Assembly (NCBI GenBank): GCA_947174575.1
Contig: CAMWJM010000001.1
Span: 1-22,829, forward strand
Origin: an uncultured Alistipes sp.
GTDB taxonomy: Bacteria; Bacteroidota; Bacteroidia; Bacteroidales; Rikenellaceae
DNA length: 22,829 bases
Reading direction: 5' to 3'
In this document: in pieces, positions 13,614-22,349 of the stretch
Layout: each line of letters starts with the position of its first letter
Position numbering within the stretch: position 1 is the stretch's first letter
The notes under the pieces: model-generated
Told to the model about the DNA's origin: nothing
Databases searched by the model: none
The model's input: the letters and a program-made list of their open reading frames with translations, nothing else
Made by a program: the position numbers and the translations under genes

Positions 13614-15875
13614 ATGAAAGGGACGCGTTCGAAGATCAAAAGCGATATTCTGCTGCGGGTGAGGCTGCTGTATGTGGTCTTCATCGCGGCGGGCATGGTG
13701 GTGTCGGCCCGTCTGATCTGGGTGCAGCTCTTCAGTCGCGAGGTGGCGTTCAACGCCGAGCGTCTGGCCAGCCGCATCTTCACCGAGGAGGTCGTCCCCG
13801 CCCAGCGGGGCAGCATCCTGGCCCGCAACGGCGATCCGCTGGCCGCGTCGATCTTCCGCTATAGGGTGGCTTTCGACTTCGCGTCGGAGGGGTTGGATTC
13901 GCTCAAGGTCTACCGCGAGCAGAGCGATTCGCTCGCCGGACTGCTCGCTGCGTTTTTCAAGGACAGGTCGGCCGCCGAGTATCGGCGCATGTTCCGCGAG
14001 GAGCATGCCCGGCACTACCGCCTCGTGCGGCCGCGCGATACGACTTATGCCCGTTCCGAGGGGTGGCTTTCGCGTCTGGGCGACCGGCTGCGGGGCGAGG
14101 AGTTCATCACCCGCACCGTCTACGACACGATCCGCGACCATACGCCCGTCGACATCTTTCCGCGCGACGTCGATTTCGCCGAGTGGGAGGTGTTGCGGCG
14201 CTATCCGCTGCTCAACTGGAACATGGGCATGGTCTACCGGCTCGTGGAGAGCGACGAGCGCATCTATCCCCAGGGCGAACTGGCTCGCCGCACGATCGGC
14301 AAGCAGGGCGAGCAGGGCAACTACGGCATCGAGGACGCCTACCGCGAAGAGCTGGCGGGGCGCGACGGCAAGACCGTGCGGCAACGCATCGCCCGCGGGT
14401 TCCAGGGGCGTGTGGCCGGTGCCGGTTATCAGGAACCCGAAGACGGGCTGCATGTGGTCACCACGCTCGATCTCGATCTGCAGGAGGTGGCCGACAAGGC
14501 GCTGCGGCAGCAGCTCGCGGCCCAGAACGCCAACTGGGGCACTGCCATCGTCATGGAGACCCGCACGGGCGAAATCCTCGCCATGGCCAACCTCGGGCGC
14601 ACCTCGTCCGGAACCTATGCCGAGCGCGAAAACTACGCCTTGAGCCGCAGCATGGAGCCGGGGTCGACGTTCAAGTTGGCGACCATGCTGCTGCTGCTGG
14701 ACGACGCCGGGATGTCGGCCTCGACGGTCTACGACACCAACGACGGCGATCCCGTGACGATCGGCCCCGCCGAGAACATCCGCGACGATCATCGCGGCGG
14801 CAGACGCATGGATTTGCGTCGGGCCGTGGCCGTGTCGTCGAACGTCTATTTCGCTCGCGCCGTGTGGGAGCGCTATGGCATCACGGGCAAGAAGCAGCGC
14901 TACAGCGATTTCTTGCACGACAAGCTCGCTCTGGGGCAGACCGTGGGGCTGGAGCGCCTGGGCGAGCGGCCGCCGGAGATCACCTCCGACTGGAAAGTCG
15001 ACGACCCCGGGGTGATGCTCGTCAAGATGTCGTACGGCTACCGCGTGCGGATGACGCCGATACAGATGATTACGTTCTACAACGCCGTGGCCAACGGCGG
15101 GCGGATGATCTCGCCCGTGCTGGTCAAGGAGTTGCGGCGCGGCTCGCGGGTCGTCGAACGCTTCGAGACCCGCACGATCCGCCGTTCGATCGGCTCGGTC
15201 GCCGCGCTGCAGGAGGTGCGGCGCGGTCTGGAGGCGGTCTGCACCGAGGGTACGGCGCGCGACTATTTCGGCGACACGCTGCGTCTGCGGGTCGCGGCCA
15301 AGACCGGTACGGCCCAGATCACCGACGCCCGCCGGCTCCAGGGGCGTTACTACCTGGGTTCGATGGTGGCGTTCTTCCCCGCCGATCACCCCCAGTTCAC
15401 GGTCTTGACCGTCATCGAGACCCGGGCGCAGCCCGGCAAGACCTTCTACGGCGGGCCGCTGGCCGGGCCGGTGGTCAAGCGGCTGGTCGACTACACCTTC
15501 AACCGCTACGGGTCGCGCAATGCCCGCCCCGCGACCGGCGTTCCCGCTTGCCGGCCCCGGCAGGTGAAGGGGGGCGACATTGCCCAGATCCGGCAGGTCG
15601 CCGAGCGCTTTGCGTCGGAGGTGGTCTCCGAGCGCCGGGCGGGCTGGGGCACCGTGCGGGTCGACGAGCGGTCGAACGTGGTGGTCGAGGGTTTCGGCGA
15701 GGAGCGCAAGACCGTGCCCGACGTGCGCGGCATGGGCCTCAAGGATGCGCTGTTCCTGCTGGAGAACTACGGGCTGCGCGTGCGCTTTTCGGGCACGGGC
15801 ACCGTGGTTTCGCAGAGCATCGCGCCCGACACGCCGCTGCGCAGCGGGACGACGATTCGAATAGTTTTGGAATAG
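13614..15875 (+). CDS. ftsI: penicillin-binding protein FtsI, division transpeptidase with C-terminal PASTA domain
   Basis: This 753-residue class B PBP cross-links septal peptidoglycan in the periplasm. One N-terminal membrane helix (about 16-40) leads to the dimerisation/pedestal region (PAQRGSILARNGDPLA). The transpeptidase domain carries SxxK at S351-K354 (GSTFK), SxN at S408-N410 and KTG at K563-G565. The last roughly 55 residues (from TVPDVRGMGLKDALFLLENY) are a single PASTA domain, absent from proteobacterial FtsI but known in Bacteroidota division PBPs. Its partner FtsW is encoded 4 kb downstream. murE starts nine bases after the stop. Confidence 0.96.
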   Translation: MKGTRSKIKSDILLRVRLLYVVFIAAGMVVSARLIWVQLFSREVAFNAERLASRIFTEEVVPAQRGSILARNGDPLAASIFRYRVAFDFASEGLDSLKVYREQSDSLAGLLAAFFKDRSAAEYRRMFREEHARHYRLVRPRDTTYARSEGWLSRLGDRLRGEEFITRTVYDTIRDHTPVDIFPRDVDFAEWEVLRRYPLLNWNMGMVYRLVESDERIYPQGELARRTIGKQGEQGNYGIEDAYREELAGRDGKTVRQRIARGFQGRVAGAGYQEPEDGLHVVTTLDLDLQEVADKALRQQLAAQNANWGTAIVMETRTGEILAMANLGRTSSGTYAERENYALSRSMEPGSTFKLATMLLLLDDAGMSASTVYDTNDGDPVTIGPAENIRDDHRGGRRMDLRRAVAVSSNVYFARAVWERYGITGKKQRYSDFLHDKLALGQTVGLERLGERPPEITSDWKVDDPGVMLVKMSYGYRVRMTPIQMITFYNAVANGGRMISPVLVKELRRGSRVVERFETRTIRRSIGSVAALQEVRRGLEAVCTEGTARDYFGDTLRLRVAAKTGTAQITDARRLQGRYYLGSMVAFFPADHPQFTVLTVIETRAQPGKTFYGGPLAGPVVKRLVDYTFNRYGSRNARPATGVPACRPRQVKGGDIAQIRQVAERFASEVVSERRAGWGTVRVDERSNVVVEGFGEERKTVPDVRGMGLKDALFLLENYGLRVRFSGTGTVVSQSIAPDTPLRSGTTIRIVLE

Positions 15876-15884
15876 ATCGATAGT

Positions 15885-17348
15885 ATGATGAAACATCTTT
15901 CGCGATTGATCGGAAATACGCCGGTGCTCCGCATGGAGGGGGCCGGCGATGCGGAGATCGGGTCGCTGACCTACGACTCGCGGGCCGTGGTGCCGGGCGC
16001 CTGCTTCTTCGCCGTGCCGGGTACGCGCTGCGACGGCCACGACTTCATCCCTGCGGCGGTGGAGAAGGGGGCTGCGGCGATCGTGTGCCGGCAGTTGCCC
16101 GACGTGCTGGCGCCCGGCGTGGCCTATGTCGCGGTCGACGATCCCGCTGGAGCCATGGCCGACATGGCCGCGGCGTTCTACGACCACCCGAGCCGCGAAC
16201 TGCGGTTGGTGGGCGTCACGGGCACCAACGGCAAGACCACGACCGCCACGCTGCTCTACGATCTGGTGCGGGCTTTGGGCCGCAAGGCGGGGTTGATCTC
16301 CACGGTCGTCTACAAAATCGACGACCGCACCGTCGAGGCCACCCACACCACGCCCGACCCGATCCGGCTCAACGCCATGATGCGCGAAATGGTCGACGCC
16401 GGGTGCGAGTATTGTTTCATGGAGTGCTCGTCGCATGCGATCGTGCAGGAGCGCATCCGGGGGCTGCGGTTTGCGGGCGGTCTGTTCTCCAACATCACCC
16501 ACGATCATTTGGACTATCATAAGACCTTTGCAGCTTATATCAAGGCCAAGCAGCTCTTTTTCGACGCCCTGCCGGCCGATGCTTTCGCGCTCACCAACAT
16601 CGACGACCGCAACGGCCGCGTCATGGTGCAGAACACGGCGGCGCAGGTCGGAACCTATTCGCTGCGGTCGATGGCCGACTTCCGCTGCCGGATCGTCGAG
16701 CAGCACCTCGACGGGATGCTGCTGCGCATCGACGGCGACGAAGTGTGGGTGGCGCTGCCCGGGCGATTCAACGCCTACAACCTGCTTGCGGTCTATGGCG
16801 CCGCCTGCCTGTTGGGTTTCGATCGGGCCGAGGTGCTGCGCGTGTTGAGCGCTCTGCACTCGGTGGCCGGCCGTTTCGAAATCGTGCGTGCGGCCGACGG
16901 TACGACGGCAGTGGTCGATTATGCCCACACGCCCGATGCCCTCGAAAACGTGATCCGCACCATCGAGGAGATCCGCACGCCCGCGCAGCAGCTCATCGTG
17001 GTGTGCGGGTGCGGCGGCGACCGCGACCGCACCAAGCGTCCCGAAATGGCGGCGATCGCTGCGAAATATGCCTCTGCGGCGATCTTCACGTCGGACAATC
17101 CGCGTCACGAGTCGCCCGACGCGATCCTCGACGAGATGATGGCCGGCCTCGACCCGGCGGCCCGCTGCTTGCGCATGGTCGATCGTGCCGAGGCCATTCG
17201 TGCCGCCGCGATGCTGGCCAAGCCCGGCGACATCGTGCTCGTGGCGGGCAAGGGGCACGAGGACTACCAGATCGTCGGCGACGAAAAACGTCATTTCGAC
17301 GACCGCGAAGAGGTGAAAAAAGCGTTGGAAACGATTCACAATTCATAA
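15885..17348 (+). CDS. murE: UDP-MurNAc-tripeptide synthetase MurE, mDAP type
   Basis: This 487-residue cytoplasmic Mur ligase adds the third amino acid of the stem peptide. The P-loop [11 protein letters not shown] has K117. [11 protein letters not shown] and [12 protein letters not shown] bind the substrate and the carbamylated lysine region follows. DNPR (404-407) followed by HESP is the signature for meso-diaminopimelate rather than lysine, so the wall is mDAP type. The start is ATG at 15885 or 15888. The final residues, IHNS, and the stop are read from heptad repeat units (17333-17353), so the C-terminus has probably been remodelled. mraY begins 26 bases on. Confidence 0.97.
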   Translation: MMKHLSRLIGNTPVLRMEGAGDAEIGSLTYDSRAVVPGACFFAVPGTRCDGHDFIPAAVEKGAAAIVCRQLPDVLAPGVAYVAVDDPAGAMADMAAAFYDHPSRELRLVGVTGTNGKTTTATLLYDLVRALGRKAGLISTVVYKIDDRTVEATHTTPDPIRLNAMMREMVDAGCEYCFMECSSHAIVQERIRGLRFAGGLFSNITHDHLDYHKTFAAYIKAKQLFFDALPADAFALTNIDDRNGRVMVQNTAAQVGTYSLRSMADFRCRIVEQHLDGMLLRIDGDEVWVALPGRFNAYNLLAVYGAACLLGFDRAEVLRVLSALHSVAGRFEIVRAADGTTAVVDYAHTPDALENVIRTIEEIRTPAQQLIVVCGCGGDRDRTKRPEMAAIAAKYASAAIFTSDNPRHESPDAILDEMMAGLDPAARCLRMVDRAEAIRAAAMLAKPGDIVLVAGKGHEDYQIVGDEKRHFDDREEVKKALETIHNS

Positions 17349-17353
17349 ATCAC
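17333..17353. repeat. short heptad array at the murE/mraY junction
   Basis: Three units in 7-base phase: GATTCAC, AATTCAT, AAATCAC. They encode the last murE codons and its stop (TAA at 17346-17348). There is one arm only, with no inverted partner. It is the most degenerate of the five arrays. Confidence 0.6.
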
Positions 17354-17374
17354 TATCGAATTTTCATATACTCT

Positions 17375-18619
17375 ATGTTTTACTCTCTTTTCCGTTTTCT
17401 CGACCGGGCCTACAACGTTCCCGGTTCGGGCATGTTCCAGTACATTTCGTTCCGCGCCGCCGGGGCGATCATCGTGTCGCTGTTGATCGCCGTGATCTTC
17501 GGCCGGTCGATCATCGATTTTCTGCGGCGCAAGCAGATCGGCGAGGACATCCGCGATCTGGGTCTCGACGGGCAGCTCGAAAAGCGCGGCACCCCCACCA
17601 TGGGCGGCGTCATCATCCTGCTGGCGATCCTCGTGCCGATGCTGCTGTTCGGGCGTCTGGACAACATCTACGTGCAGCTGATGCTCGTGTCGACCGTGTG
17701 GCTGGGTTTCATCGGCGGGCTGGACGACTATATCAAGGTCTTCCGCCACCGCAAGGAGGGCCTCAAAGGGAAATTCAAGGTCGTGGGGCAAGTGGGCCTC
17801 GGCATCATCGTGGGCACCGCCATGTGGCTCTCGCCCGACATCGTCGTGCGCGAGAAGGTCACGCAGCCCGTGGAGACGGTATTCGTCAATCCCGACGGCT
17901 CGACCGAGCAGAGCATTCAGCTGCGTTTTCTCATCAGCTCCGAGGCGGTGAAGACCACCAGAACGACCATTCCGTTCTTCAAGAACAATTCGTTCGACTA
18001 CGGGTGGCTCACCGGCGGCCGCGAGGCGGCGACCTGGCTGCTCTATGTGCTGGTGGCGATCTTCGTGGTGACGGCCGTGTCCAACGGCGCCAATCTCACC
18101 GACGGTCTCGACGGTCTGGCCACGGGCGTCTCGGTGCCGATAGTCGTGGTGCTGGGCATCCTGGCCTATCTGTCGGGACACATCGTCTATGCCGACTACC
18201 TCAACATCATGTTCATTCCCCACAGCGGCGAGCTGGTGGTCTTCGCCGCGGCCATGGTCGGGGCGCTGGTGGGTTTCCTGTGGTACAACTCGTTCCCCGC
18301 GCAGATCTTCATGGGCGACACGGGGTCGCTGTCGATCGGCGGCATCATCGCCGTCTTCGCGCTGTGCATCCGCAAGGAACTGCTGTTGCCGCTGCTGTGC
18401 GGCGTCTTCCTGGTGGAGAGCTGCTCGGTGATGCTGCAGGTCGGCTGGTTCAAGTATACGAAGCGCAAGTATGGCGAGGGGCGCCGCATCCTGCTGATGT
18501 CGCCCATGCATCACCACTACCAACTCAAGGGCCAGTTCGAAACCAAGATCGTCCTCCGCTTCTGGATCATCTCGCTGCTGCTGGCCGCCATGACATTGGT
18601 GACGTTGAAGATACGCTGA
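17375..18619 (+). CDS. mraY: phospho-N-acetylmuramoyl-pentapeptide transferase
   Basis: MraY transfers phospho-MurNAc-pentapeptide to undecaprenyl phosphate, making lipid I in the inner membrane. Diagnostic motifs are [22 protein letters not shown] with the following KEGLKGKFK loop, [24 protein letters not shown] and [12 protein letters not shown]. At 414 residues it is longer than the roughly 360 of E. coli. The excess is a segment between [14 protein letters not shown] and [11 protein letters not shown], probably periplasmic, which I recall from other Bacteroidota MraY proteins. The ATG at 17375 was chosen because upstream in-frame sequence is murE shadow. Confidence 0.97.
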   Translation: MFYSLFRFLDRAYNVPGSGMFQYISFRAAGAIIVSLLIAVIFGRSIIDFLRRKQIGEDIRDLGLDGQLEKRGTPTMGGVIILLAILVPMLLFGRLDNIYVQLMLVSTVWLGFIGGLDDYIKVFRHRKEGLKGKFKVVGQVGLGIIVGTAMWLSPDIVVREKVTQPVETVFVNPDGSTEQSIQLRFLISSEAVKTTRTTIPFFKNNSFDYGWLTGGREAATWLLYVLVAIFVVTAVSNGANLTDGLDGLATGVSVPIVVVLGILAYLSGHIVYADYLNIMFIPHSGELVVFAAAMVGALVGFLWYNSFPAQIFMGDTGSLSIGGIIAVFALCIRKELLLPLLCGVFLVESCSVMLQVGWFKYTKRKYGEGRRILLMSPMHHHYQLKGQFETKIVLRFWIISLLLAAMTLVTLKIR

Positions 18620-18632
18620 CGGGCGAAAGATA

Positions 18633-18664
18633 AATGCACAATGCACAATTCATAATTCACAATT
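18633..18664. repeat. heptad array at the mraY/murD junction
   Basis: Four perfect units, AATGCAC, AATGCAC, AATTCAT, AATTCAC, then AATT. Only one arm is present. It lies between the mraY stop and the candidate murD promoter. Confidence 0.8.
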
Positions 18665-18688
18665 AAAGGTCGCGTGTAGCGTGTAGTT

Positions 18689-18696
18689 TATCTTTG
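18689..18696 (+). promoter_or_regulatory. candidate internal promoter for murD-ftsW
   Basis: TATCTTTG is a full TAnnTTTG match located 20 bases before the murD ATG, in the 97-base gap after mraY. It could uncouple murD and ftsW from the upstream cluster promoter. No -33 TTTG is seen at the usual distance. Confidence 0.5.
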
Positions 18697-18716
18697 TTTC
18701 GCTATAAATTTCGAGT

Positions 18717-20063
18717 ATGAAAAATATCGTCGTATTGGGCGGCGGCATCAGCGGCTACGGTTCCGCGATCCTCGCCAGGAAGCAGGGTTTCGGGGTCTTC
18801 CTCTCCGACATGGGGCGCATCGCCGAGCGTTACAAGCAGAAACTCGACGAGTGGCAGGTGCCCTACGAGGAGGGCGGACACAGCGAGGAGCGCATCCTCG
18901 CCGCCACGGAGGTCGTCAAGTCGCCCGGCATTCCCGAGACGGCGCCCATCGTGCGGAAAATCCGCGAGGCGGGCATTCCCGTTATCTCCGAGATCGAGTT
19001 CGCCGGTCGTTATATGGGCAAGGCCCGCTGCATCTGCATTACCGGGTCGAACGGTAAGACGACCACCACGTCGCTCATCTACAAGATCATGCGCGATGCG
19101 GGGCTGAACGTCGCTCTGGGCGGCAACATCGGCGAGAGCTTCGCCTACTCGGTCGCTACGGGCAGCTACGACTGGTATGTGCTGGAGTTGAGTTCGTTCC
19201 AGCTCGACGGCATGTACCGCTTCCGTGCCCATATCGGCGTGTTGATGAACATCACGCCCGACCACCTCGACCGCTACGACCATTGTTTCCAGAACTACGT
19301 CGATTCGAAGATGCGCATCACGCAGAACCAGACTTCGCGCGATTTCTTCGTCTATTCGGGCGACGACGAGACCATCTGGCAGCAGCTCCCCAAGTACGAC
19401 CTGCGCATGCGGCAGCTGCCTTTCGCGGCGCGCAACGCCGTGGCGAGCGGTGCCGGCGACGCGTTCCTGTGCGACGGCAAATTTACTGCGACGGTCGGCA
19501 AGAGTTCGGTCGAAGTCGACATGGCCAAAATGCGGATCGGAGGTCTCCACAACGCCTACAACGCCATGGCCGCAGCTTTGGCGACGCTGGCGGCGGGCGT
19601 GGCCCCGGCGAAAATCCGCCGCTCGCTCTATGACTTCGCGCCCGTCGAACATCGCCTCGAACCCGTCGCCGAGAAAGGGGGCGTGCTGTGGATCAACGAC
19701 TCCAAGGCCACCAACGTCGACTCGGTGTGGTATGCGCTCGAAAGCATGAAGTGCCCGCTGGTGTGGATCGCCGGCGGCACCGACAAGGGCAACGACTACG
19801 GTCCGCTGAAAGAGTTCGCGCGGCAGAAAGTGCATACGTTGGTGTGCATGGGGCTGGACAACGCCAAGCTGGTGCGCGAATTTACGGGCATTGTCCCTGA
19901 AATCGTCTCCACCGATTCGCTCGACGCGGCGATGACGGCGGCGGCCGCCGCCGCCCGCCCCGGCGACGCGGTGCTGCTGTCGCCCGCCTGCGCGTCGTTC
20001 GACCTGTTCAAGAACTACGAACAGCGGGGCGAGCTGTTCAAGGAGTGGGTAACGAACAATTGA
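18717..20063 (+). CDS. murD: UDP-MurNAc-L-alanine:D-glutamate ligase
   Basis: This cytoplasmic 448-residue Mur ligase adds D-glutamate to UDP-MurNAc-L-Ala. The N-terminal Rossmann domain (NIVVLGGGISGYGSAIL) binds the nucleotide sugar. The P-loop is CITGSNGKTTTT, with LELSSFQLDG and NITPDHLDRY in the central domain. GGLHNAYNAMAA, EHRLEPV and NDSKATN lie at the central/C-terminal hinge, and SPACASFDLFKNYEQRG is the C-terminal signature. The stop TGA (20061-20063) lies inside the first heptad unit, AATTGAA, of the following repeat. A candidate promoter precedes the gene. Confidence 0.97.
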   Translation: MKNIVVLGGGISGYGSAILARKQGFGVFLSDMGRIAERYKQKLDEWQVPYEEGGHSEERILAATEVVKSPGIPETAPIVRKIREAGIPVISEIEFAGRYMGKARCICITGSNGKTTTTSLIYKIMRDAGLNVALGGNIGESFAYSVATGSYDWYVLELSSFQLDGMYRFRAHIGVLMNITPDHLDRYDHCFQNYVDSKMRITQNQTSRDFFVYSGDDETIWQQLPKYDLRMRQLPFAARNAVASGAGDAFLCDGKFTATVGKSSVEVDMAKMRIGGLHNAYNAMAAALATLAAGVAPAKIRRSLYDFAPVEHRLEPVAEKGGVLWINDSKATNVDSVWYALESMKCPLVWIAGGTDKGNDYGPLKEFARQKVHTLVCMGLDNAKLVREFTGIVPEIVSTDSLDAAMTAAAAAARPGDAVLLSPACASFDLFKNYEQRGELFKEWVTNN

Positions 20064-20134
20064 AAATTCATAATTCACAATTCATAATTGGTGTTCCCGT
20101 TTAATTGTGCATTGTGAATTCTAAATTGTGAATT
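20058..20134. repeat. inverted pair of heptad arrays, murD/ftsW junction
   Basis: The left arm (20058-20089) is AATTGAA, AATTCAT, AATTCAC, AATTCAT, AATT. The 13-base GC-containing spacer is followed by the right arm (20103-20134), which is AATT plus inverse units GTGCATT, GTGAATT, CTAAATT, GTGAATT. The left arm contains the murD stop, and the right arm ends one base before the ftsW ATG. The first 32 bases and the first 25 of the right arm are identical to the copy after ftsW. Confidence 0.9.
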
Positions 20135-20135
20135 T

Positions 20136-21380
20136 ATGAATAACGCTGCCGAGCTGCCCAAGCGGCATCTTTTCACCGGCGACCGCGTGCTGTGGATTAT
20201 CGTCGCCACGCTGGCGGTGATCTCGGTGCTGGTGGTCTATTCGTCGACCGCCAAAATGGCCTACGACGCCCACATGGTGCGCACGACGACCCATTTTCTG
20301 CAGCAGCAGCTGTTGATTCTGATCGTCGGCCTGGCCGTGATGCTCGTCGTGCAGAAGATCGACTGCCGCATCTACGGGGTCTTCGCCAAGCCGATCTACA
20401 TCCTCTCGGTGCTCGCTACGGTCGCCGTCTATTTCGTGGGTTCGACCGTCAACGGCGCAGCCCGCTGGATCCCGATCGGCGGCTTCCAGTTCCAGCCCTC
20501 CGAGGCGCTGAAAGTGGCTACGGTGCTCTTTCTCGCGCAGCAGCTGGCGGGCCGGCAGCCCCGCATCGACAAAATTCTGATCCTGCCGTCGTGGCGGTTC
20601 TGGACGTGGAACCGACCCGAGCAGCGGCGCATCTGGAGCGAGGGCACGCGGCCCATTCTGCTGCCGATGCTCGTGTCGTGTCTGGTGATCTTCCCGGCCC
20701 ATTTCTCGTCGGCCATGCTGGTGTTTCTGGCGTCGTGGGTGATGATGTTGATCGCGCGCGTGAGGTTCGGCGAGTTGATAAAGCTCCTGGGGGTGACGCT
20801 GGTGGTGGTGGCGGTGGTTATGACTTTCAGCCTGGGACGCAGCGAGACCGCCGAGGGACGCGTGTCGACATGGGTGGACTATTGGACGCAACCCCAGACC
20901 GAGAAACCTATCGAACAGCTCACCGATTCCGAGCGTTCGATGATCGCCATCCATAACGGCGGCATCCTGGGTCAGGGCGCCGGCCAAAGCGCCATGCGGG
21001 TGGAGATGATCCACCCCGAGAGCGACTATGCCTTCGCCTTTTTCGTCGAGGAGTACGGTTTGCTGCTGGCCGTGGTGCTGCTGATGCTCTATCTGTGGAT
21101 TTTCTTCCGCGCGATCGAGATTTTCCGCCGCTGCGGCACGGCGTTCCCGGGGTTGCTGGTGCTGGGTCTGGCGCTGCAGATCACCTGTCAGGCGCTGCTG
21201 CACATCATGGTGACGGTCAACCTCATCCCCGAGACCGGGCAAACGCTGCCCCTCATTTCGCGCGGCGGCTCGTCGGTGCTCTTCACCGCCGTAGCTCTGG
21301 GCATGATTCTGAGCGTGAGCCGCCAGAACGAGGAGCAGTCGCACGTCAAACCCAAGGCGGAAACACTCTACGGGAATTGA
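20136..21380 (+). CDS. ftsW: SEDS peptidoglycan glycosyltransferase FtsW
   Basis: This 414-residue polytopic membrane protein polymerises septal glycan strands with FtsI. Landmarks are STVNGAARWIPIGGFQFQPSE, the catalytic-aspartate region HPESDYAFAFFVEEYG (D297) and the C-terminal NLIPETGQTLPLISRGGSS. A cytoplasmic loop (about residues 145-175, RIDKILILPSW onward) is longer than in E. coli. FtsW and RodA are paralogues; the position behind murD and after ftsI supports FtsW. The stop lies inside a heptad repeat unit. murG, the usual next gene, is absent. Confidence 0.95.
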   Translation: MNNAAELPKRHLFTGDRVLWIIVATLAVISVLVVYSSTAKMAYDAHMVRTTTHFLQQQLLILIVGLAVMLVVQKIDCRIYGVFAKPIYILSVLATVAVYFVGSTVNGAARWIPIGGFQFQPSEALKVATVLFLAQQLAGRQPRIDKILILPSWRFWTWNRPEQRRIWSEGTRPILLPMLVSCLVIFPAHFSSAMLVFLASWVMMLIARVRFGELIKLLGVTLVVVAVVMTFSLGRSETAEGRVSTWVDYWTQPQTEKPIEQLTDSERSMIAIHNGGILGQGAGQSAMRVEMIHPESDYAFAFFVEEYGLLLAVVLLMLYLWIFFRAIEIFRRCGTAFPGLLVLGLALQITCQALLHIMVTVNLIPETGQTLPLISRGGSSVLFTAVALGMILSVSRQNEEQSHVKPKAETLYGN

Positions 21381-21454
21381 AAATTCATAATTCACAATTC
21401 ATAATTATTGTTTTCAGTCTTTAATTGTGCATTGTGAATTCTAAATTATGAATT
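21375..21454. repeat. inverted pair of heptad arrays, ftsW/S4 gene junction
   Basis: The left arm (21375-21406) is identical to the left arm after murD. The 16-base spacer is followed by the right arm (21423-21454), AATT plus inverse units GTGCATT, GTGAATT, CTAAATT, ATGAATT. It contains the ftsW stop and ends four bases before the next ATG. The expected cluster order breaks at this point. Confidence 0.9.
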
Positions 21455-21458
21455 GTTT

Positions 21459-21854
21459 ATGGATGCCGTTCGTTTGGACAAATACTTGTGGGCCGTGCGG
21501 GTGTTCAAGACCCGCAGCGATGCGGCCGATGCCATCCGCAACAACAAGGTCACGGTCGACGGAGCCTATGCCAAGCCGTCGCGCGAGGTGAAGATCGGCG
21601 ACCGCATCGAGGTGCGGCGTCGGCAGGTGACCTATTCGTACAAGGTGCTCGATCTGGTTTCGAGCCGCCAGCCCGCCAAGAACGTTCCCGACTACTGCCT
21701 CGACATCACGCCCCAGGAGGAGCTGGACAAGCTCGATATGCCGCGCGAAACGATCTTCGTCTTCCGCGACCGCGGCACGGGGCGCCCCACCAAGAAGGAG
21801 CGCCGCGACCTCGATTCGCTCATGGACGGCATCTATTACGACGACGAGGAGTAG
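21459..21854 (+). CDS. hslR: S4-domain RNA-binding protein, Hsp15-like
   Basis: A 131-residue cytoplasmic protein. The S4 domain occupies residues 1-60 (VRLDKYLWAVRVFKTRSDA, IRNNKVTVDG, KPSREVKIGD). A basic and acidic tail follows (GRPTKKERRDLD, ending YYDDEE). E. coli Hsp15 binds stalled 50S subunits carrying nascent chains; the same role is inferred here. I chose the ATG at 21459 over an in-frame TTG at 21453. In Bacteroidales this gene is usually close to pth, which fits the gene found 0.5 kb away, although here the two converge. Confidence 0.9.
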   Translation: MDAVRLDKYLWAVRVFKTRSDAADAIRNNKVTVDGAYAKPSREVKIGDRIEVRRRQVTYSYKVLDLVSSRQPAKNVPDYCLDITPQEELDKLDMPRETIFVFRDRGTGRPTKKERRDLDSLMDGIYYDDEE

Positions 21855-21941
21855 CATCTGGCTGGCCATGCCCCTGTCCGAGACGCTGACCCTGCTGTCG
21901 ATAGGACTCTATCGTCGATGCAGACAACTGCGGTGAGTACG

Positions 21942-21970
21942 AAAAAAGCGATCGCCGTTACGCGATCGCT
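21942..21970 (-). terminator. intrinsic terminator of the pth-mmcQ pair
   Basis: The 9-bp stem AGCGATCGC / GCGATCGCT has a six-base loop. On the minus strand it is followed by a T6 run (21942-21947 as A on the plus strand). It starts about five bases after the MmcQ-like stop. For plus-strand transcripts it lacks a U-run. The rest of 21855-21974 shows only a weak 6-bp hairpin at 21899-21914. Confidence 0.85.
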
Positions 21971-21974
21971 CGAT

Positions 21975-22349
21975 TCAAAGATTTTTCAGCGCTTCCCGCT
22001 CCTTTTTCGGCAGGGAGGCTACGACCGAATCGTATGACTGCCGGACAAGCTCCCGAATCATATCGTCTGGCACGTCCTTGTCGAAATGGAGGCTGATCCA
22101 ATGCCGCTTGTTCATGTGGTAGCCGGGTGTCGCGCCGTCGTACTGCGCCTGCAGCTCGCCGATGCGATCCGGATCGCACTTGATGCAGCAGAAGTCGAAA
22201 ACATCGATGTTCACGAAGCAGAACCACTTGCCCGCCACTTCGAAAACCAGCACGTTGCGGTCGTACTCGGAAGCTACCTTTCCGAACGGCATCTTTTCGC
22301 TTGCGCCCTCGAACGAAAGACACCACTCCCGGAACTCCTCGATGTTCAT
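21975..22349 (-). CDS. MmcQ/YjbR family protein
   Basis: A 124-residue protein of the MmcQ/YjbR-like fold (CyaY-like, often labelled DNA-binding). Typical features are the N-terminal EEFREWCLSFEGASEKMPFG, the WFCFVNIDVFDFCCIKCDPD strands and the family-typical GYHMNKRHWISLHFD near the C-terminus. Its biological role is not established. The start is the ATG at 22349, which shares one base with the pth stop (TGATG); the GTG just upstream is the alternative. A terminator follows directly. Confidence 0.88.
   Translation of the reverse strand: MNIEEFREWCLSFEGASEKMPFGKVASEYDRNVLVFEVAGKWFCFVNIDVFDFCCIKCDPDRIGELQAQYDGATPGYHMNKRHWISLHFDKDVPDDMIRELVRQSYDSVVASLPKKEREALKNL

Noticed and set aside
13569..17339. 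A 1256-codon open frame on the minus strand under ftsI and murE
   Set aside because: It is the complement of two certain genes. High GC with strong third-position bias removes stops in the antisense frame. Its composition is an improbable mix of Arg, His, Gly and Asp with no recognisable domain.
17333..21454. CRISPR array
   Set aside because: The repeats are contiguous 7-base units without spacers of regular length, and no cas genes are present.
21899..21914. Terminator for the S4 gene (CGATAG / CTATCG hairpin)
   Set aside because: The stem is only six base pairs and no T-run follows, so it cannot be supported as an intrinsic terminator.
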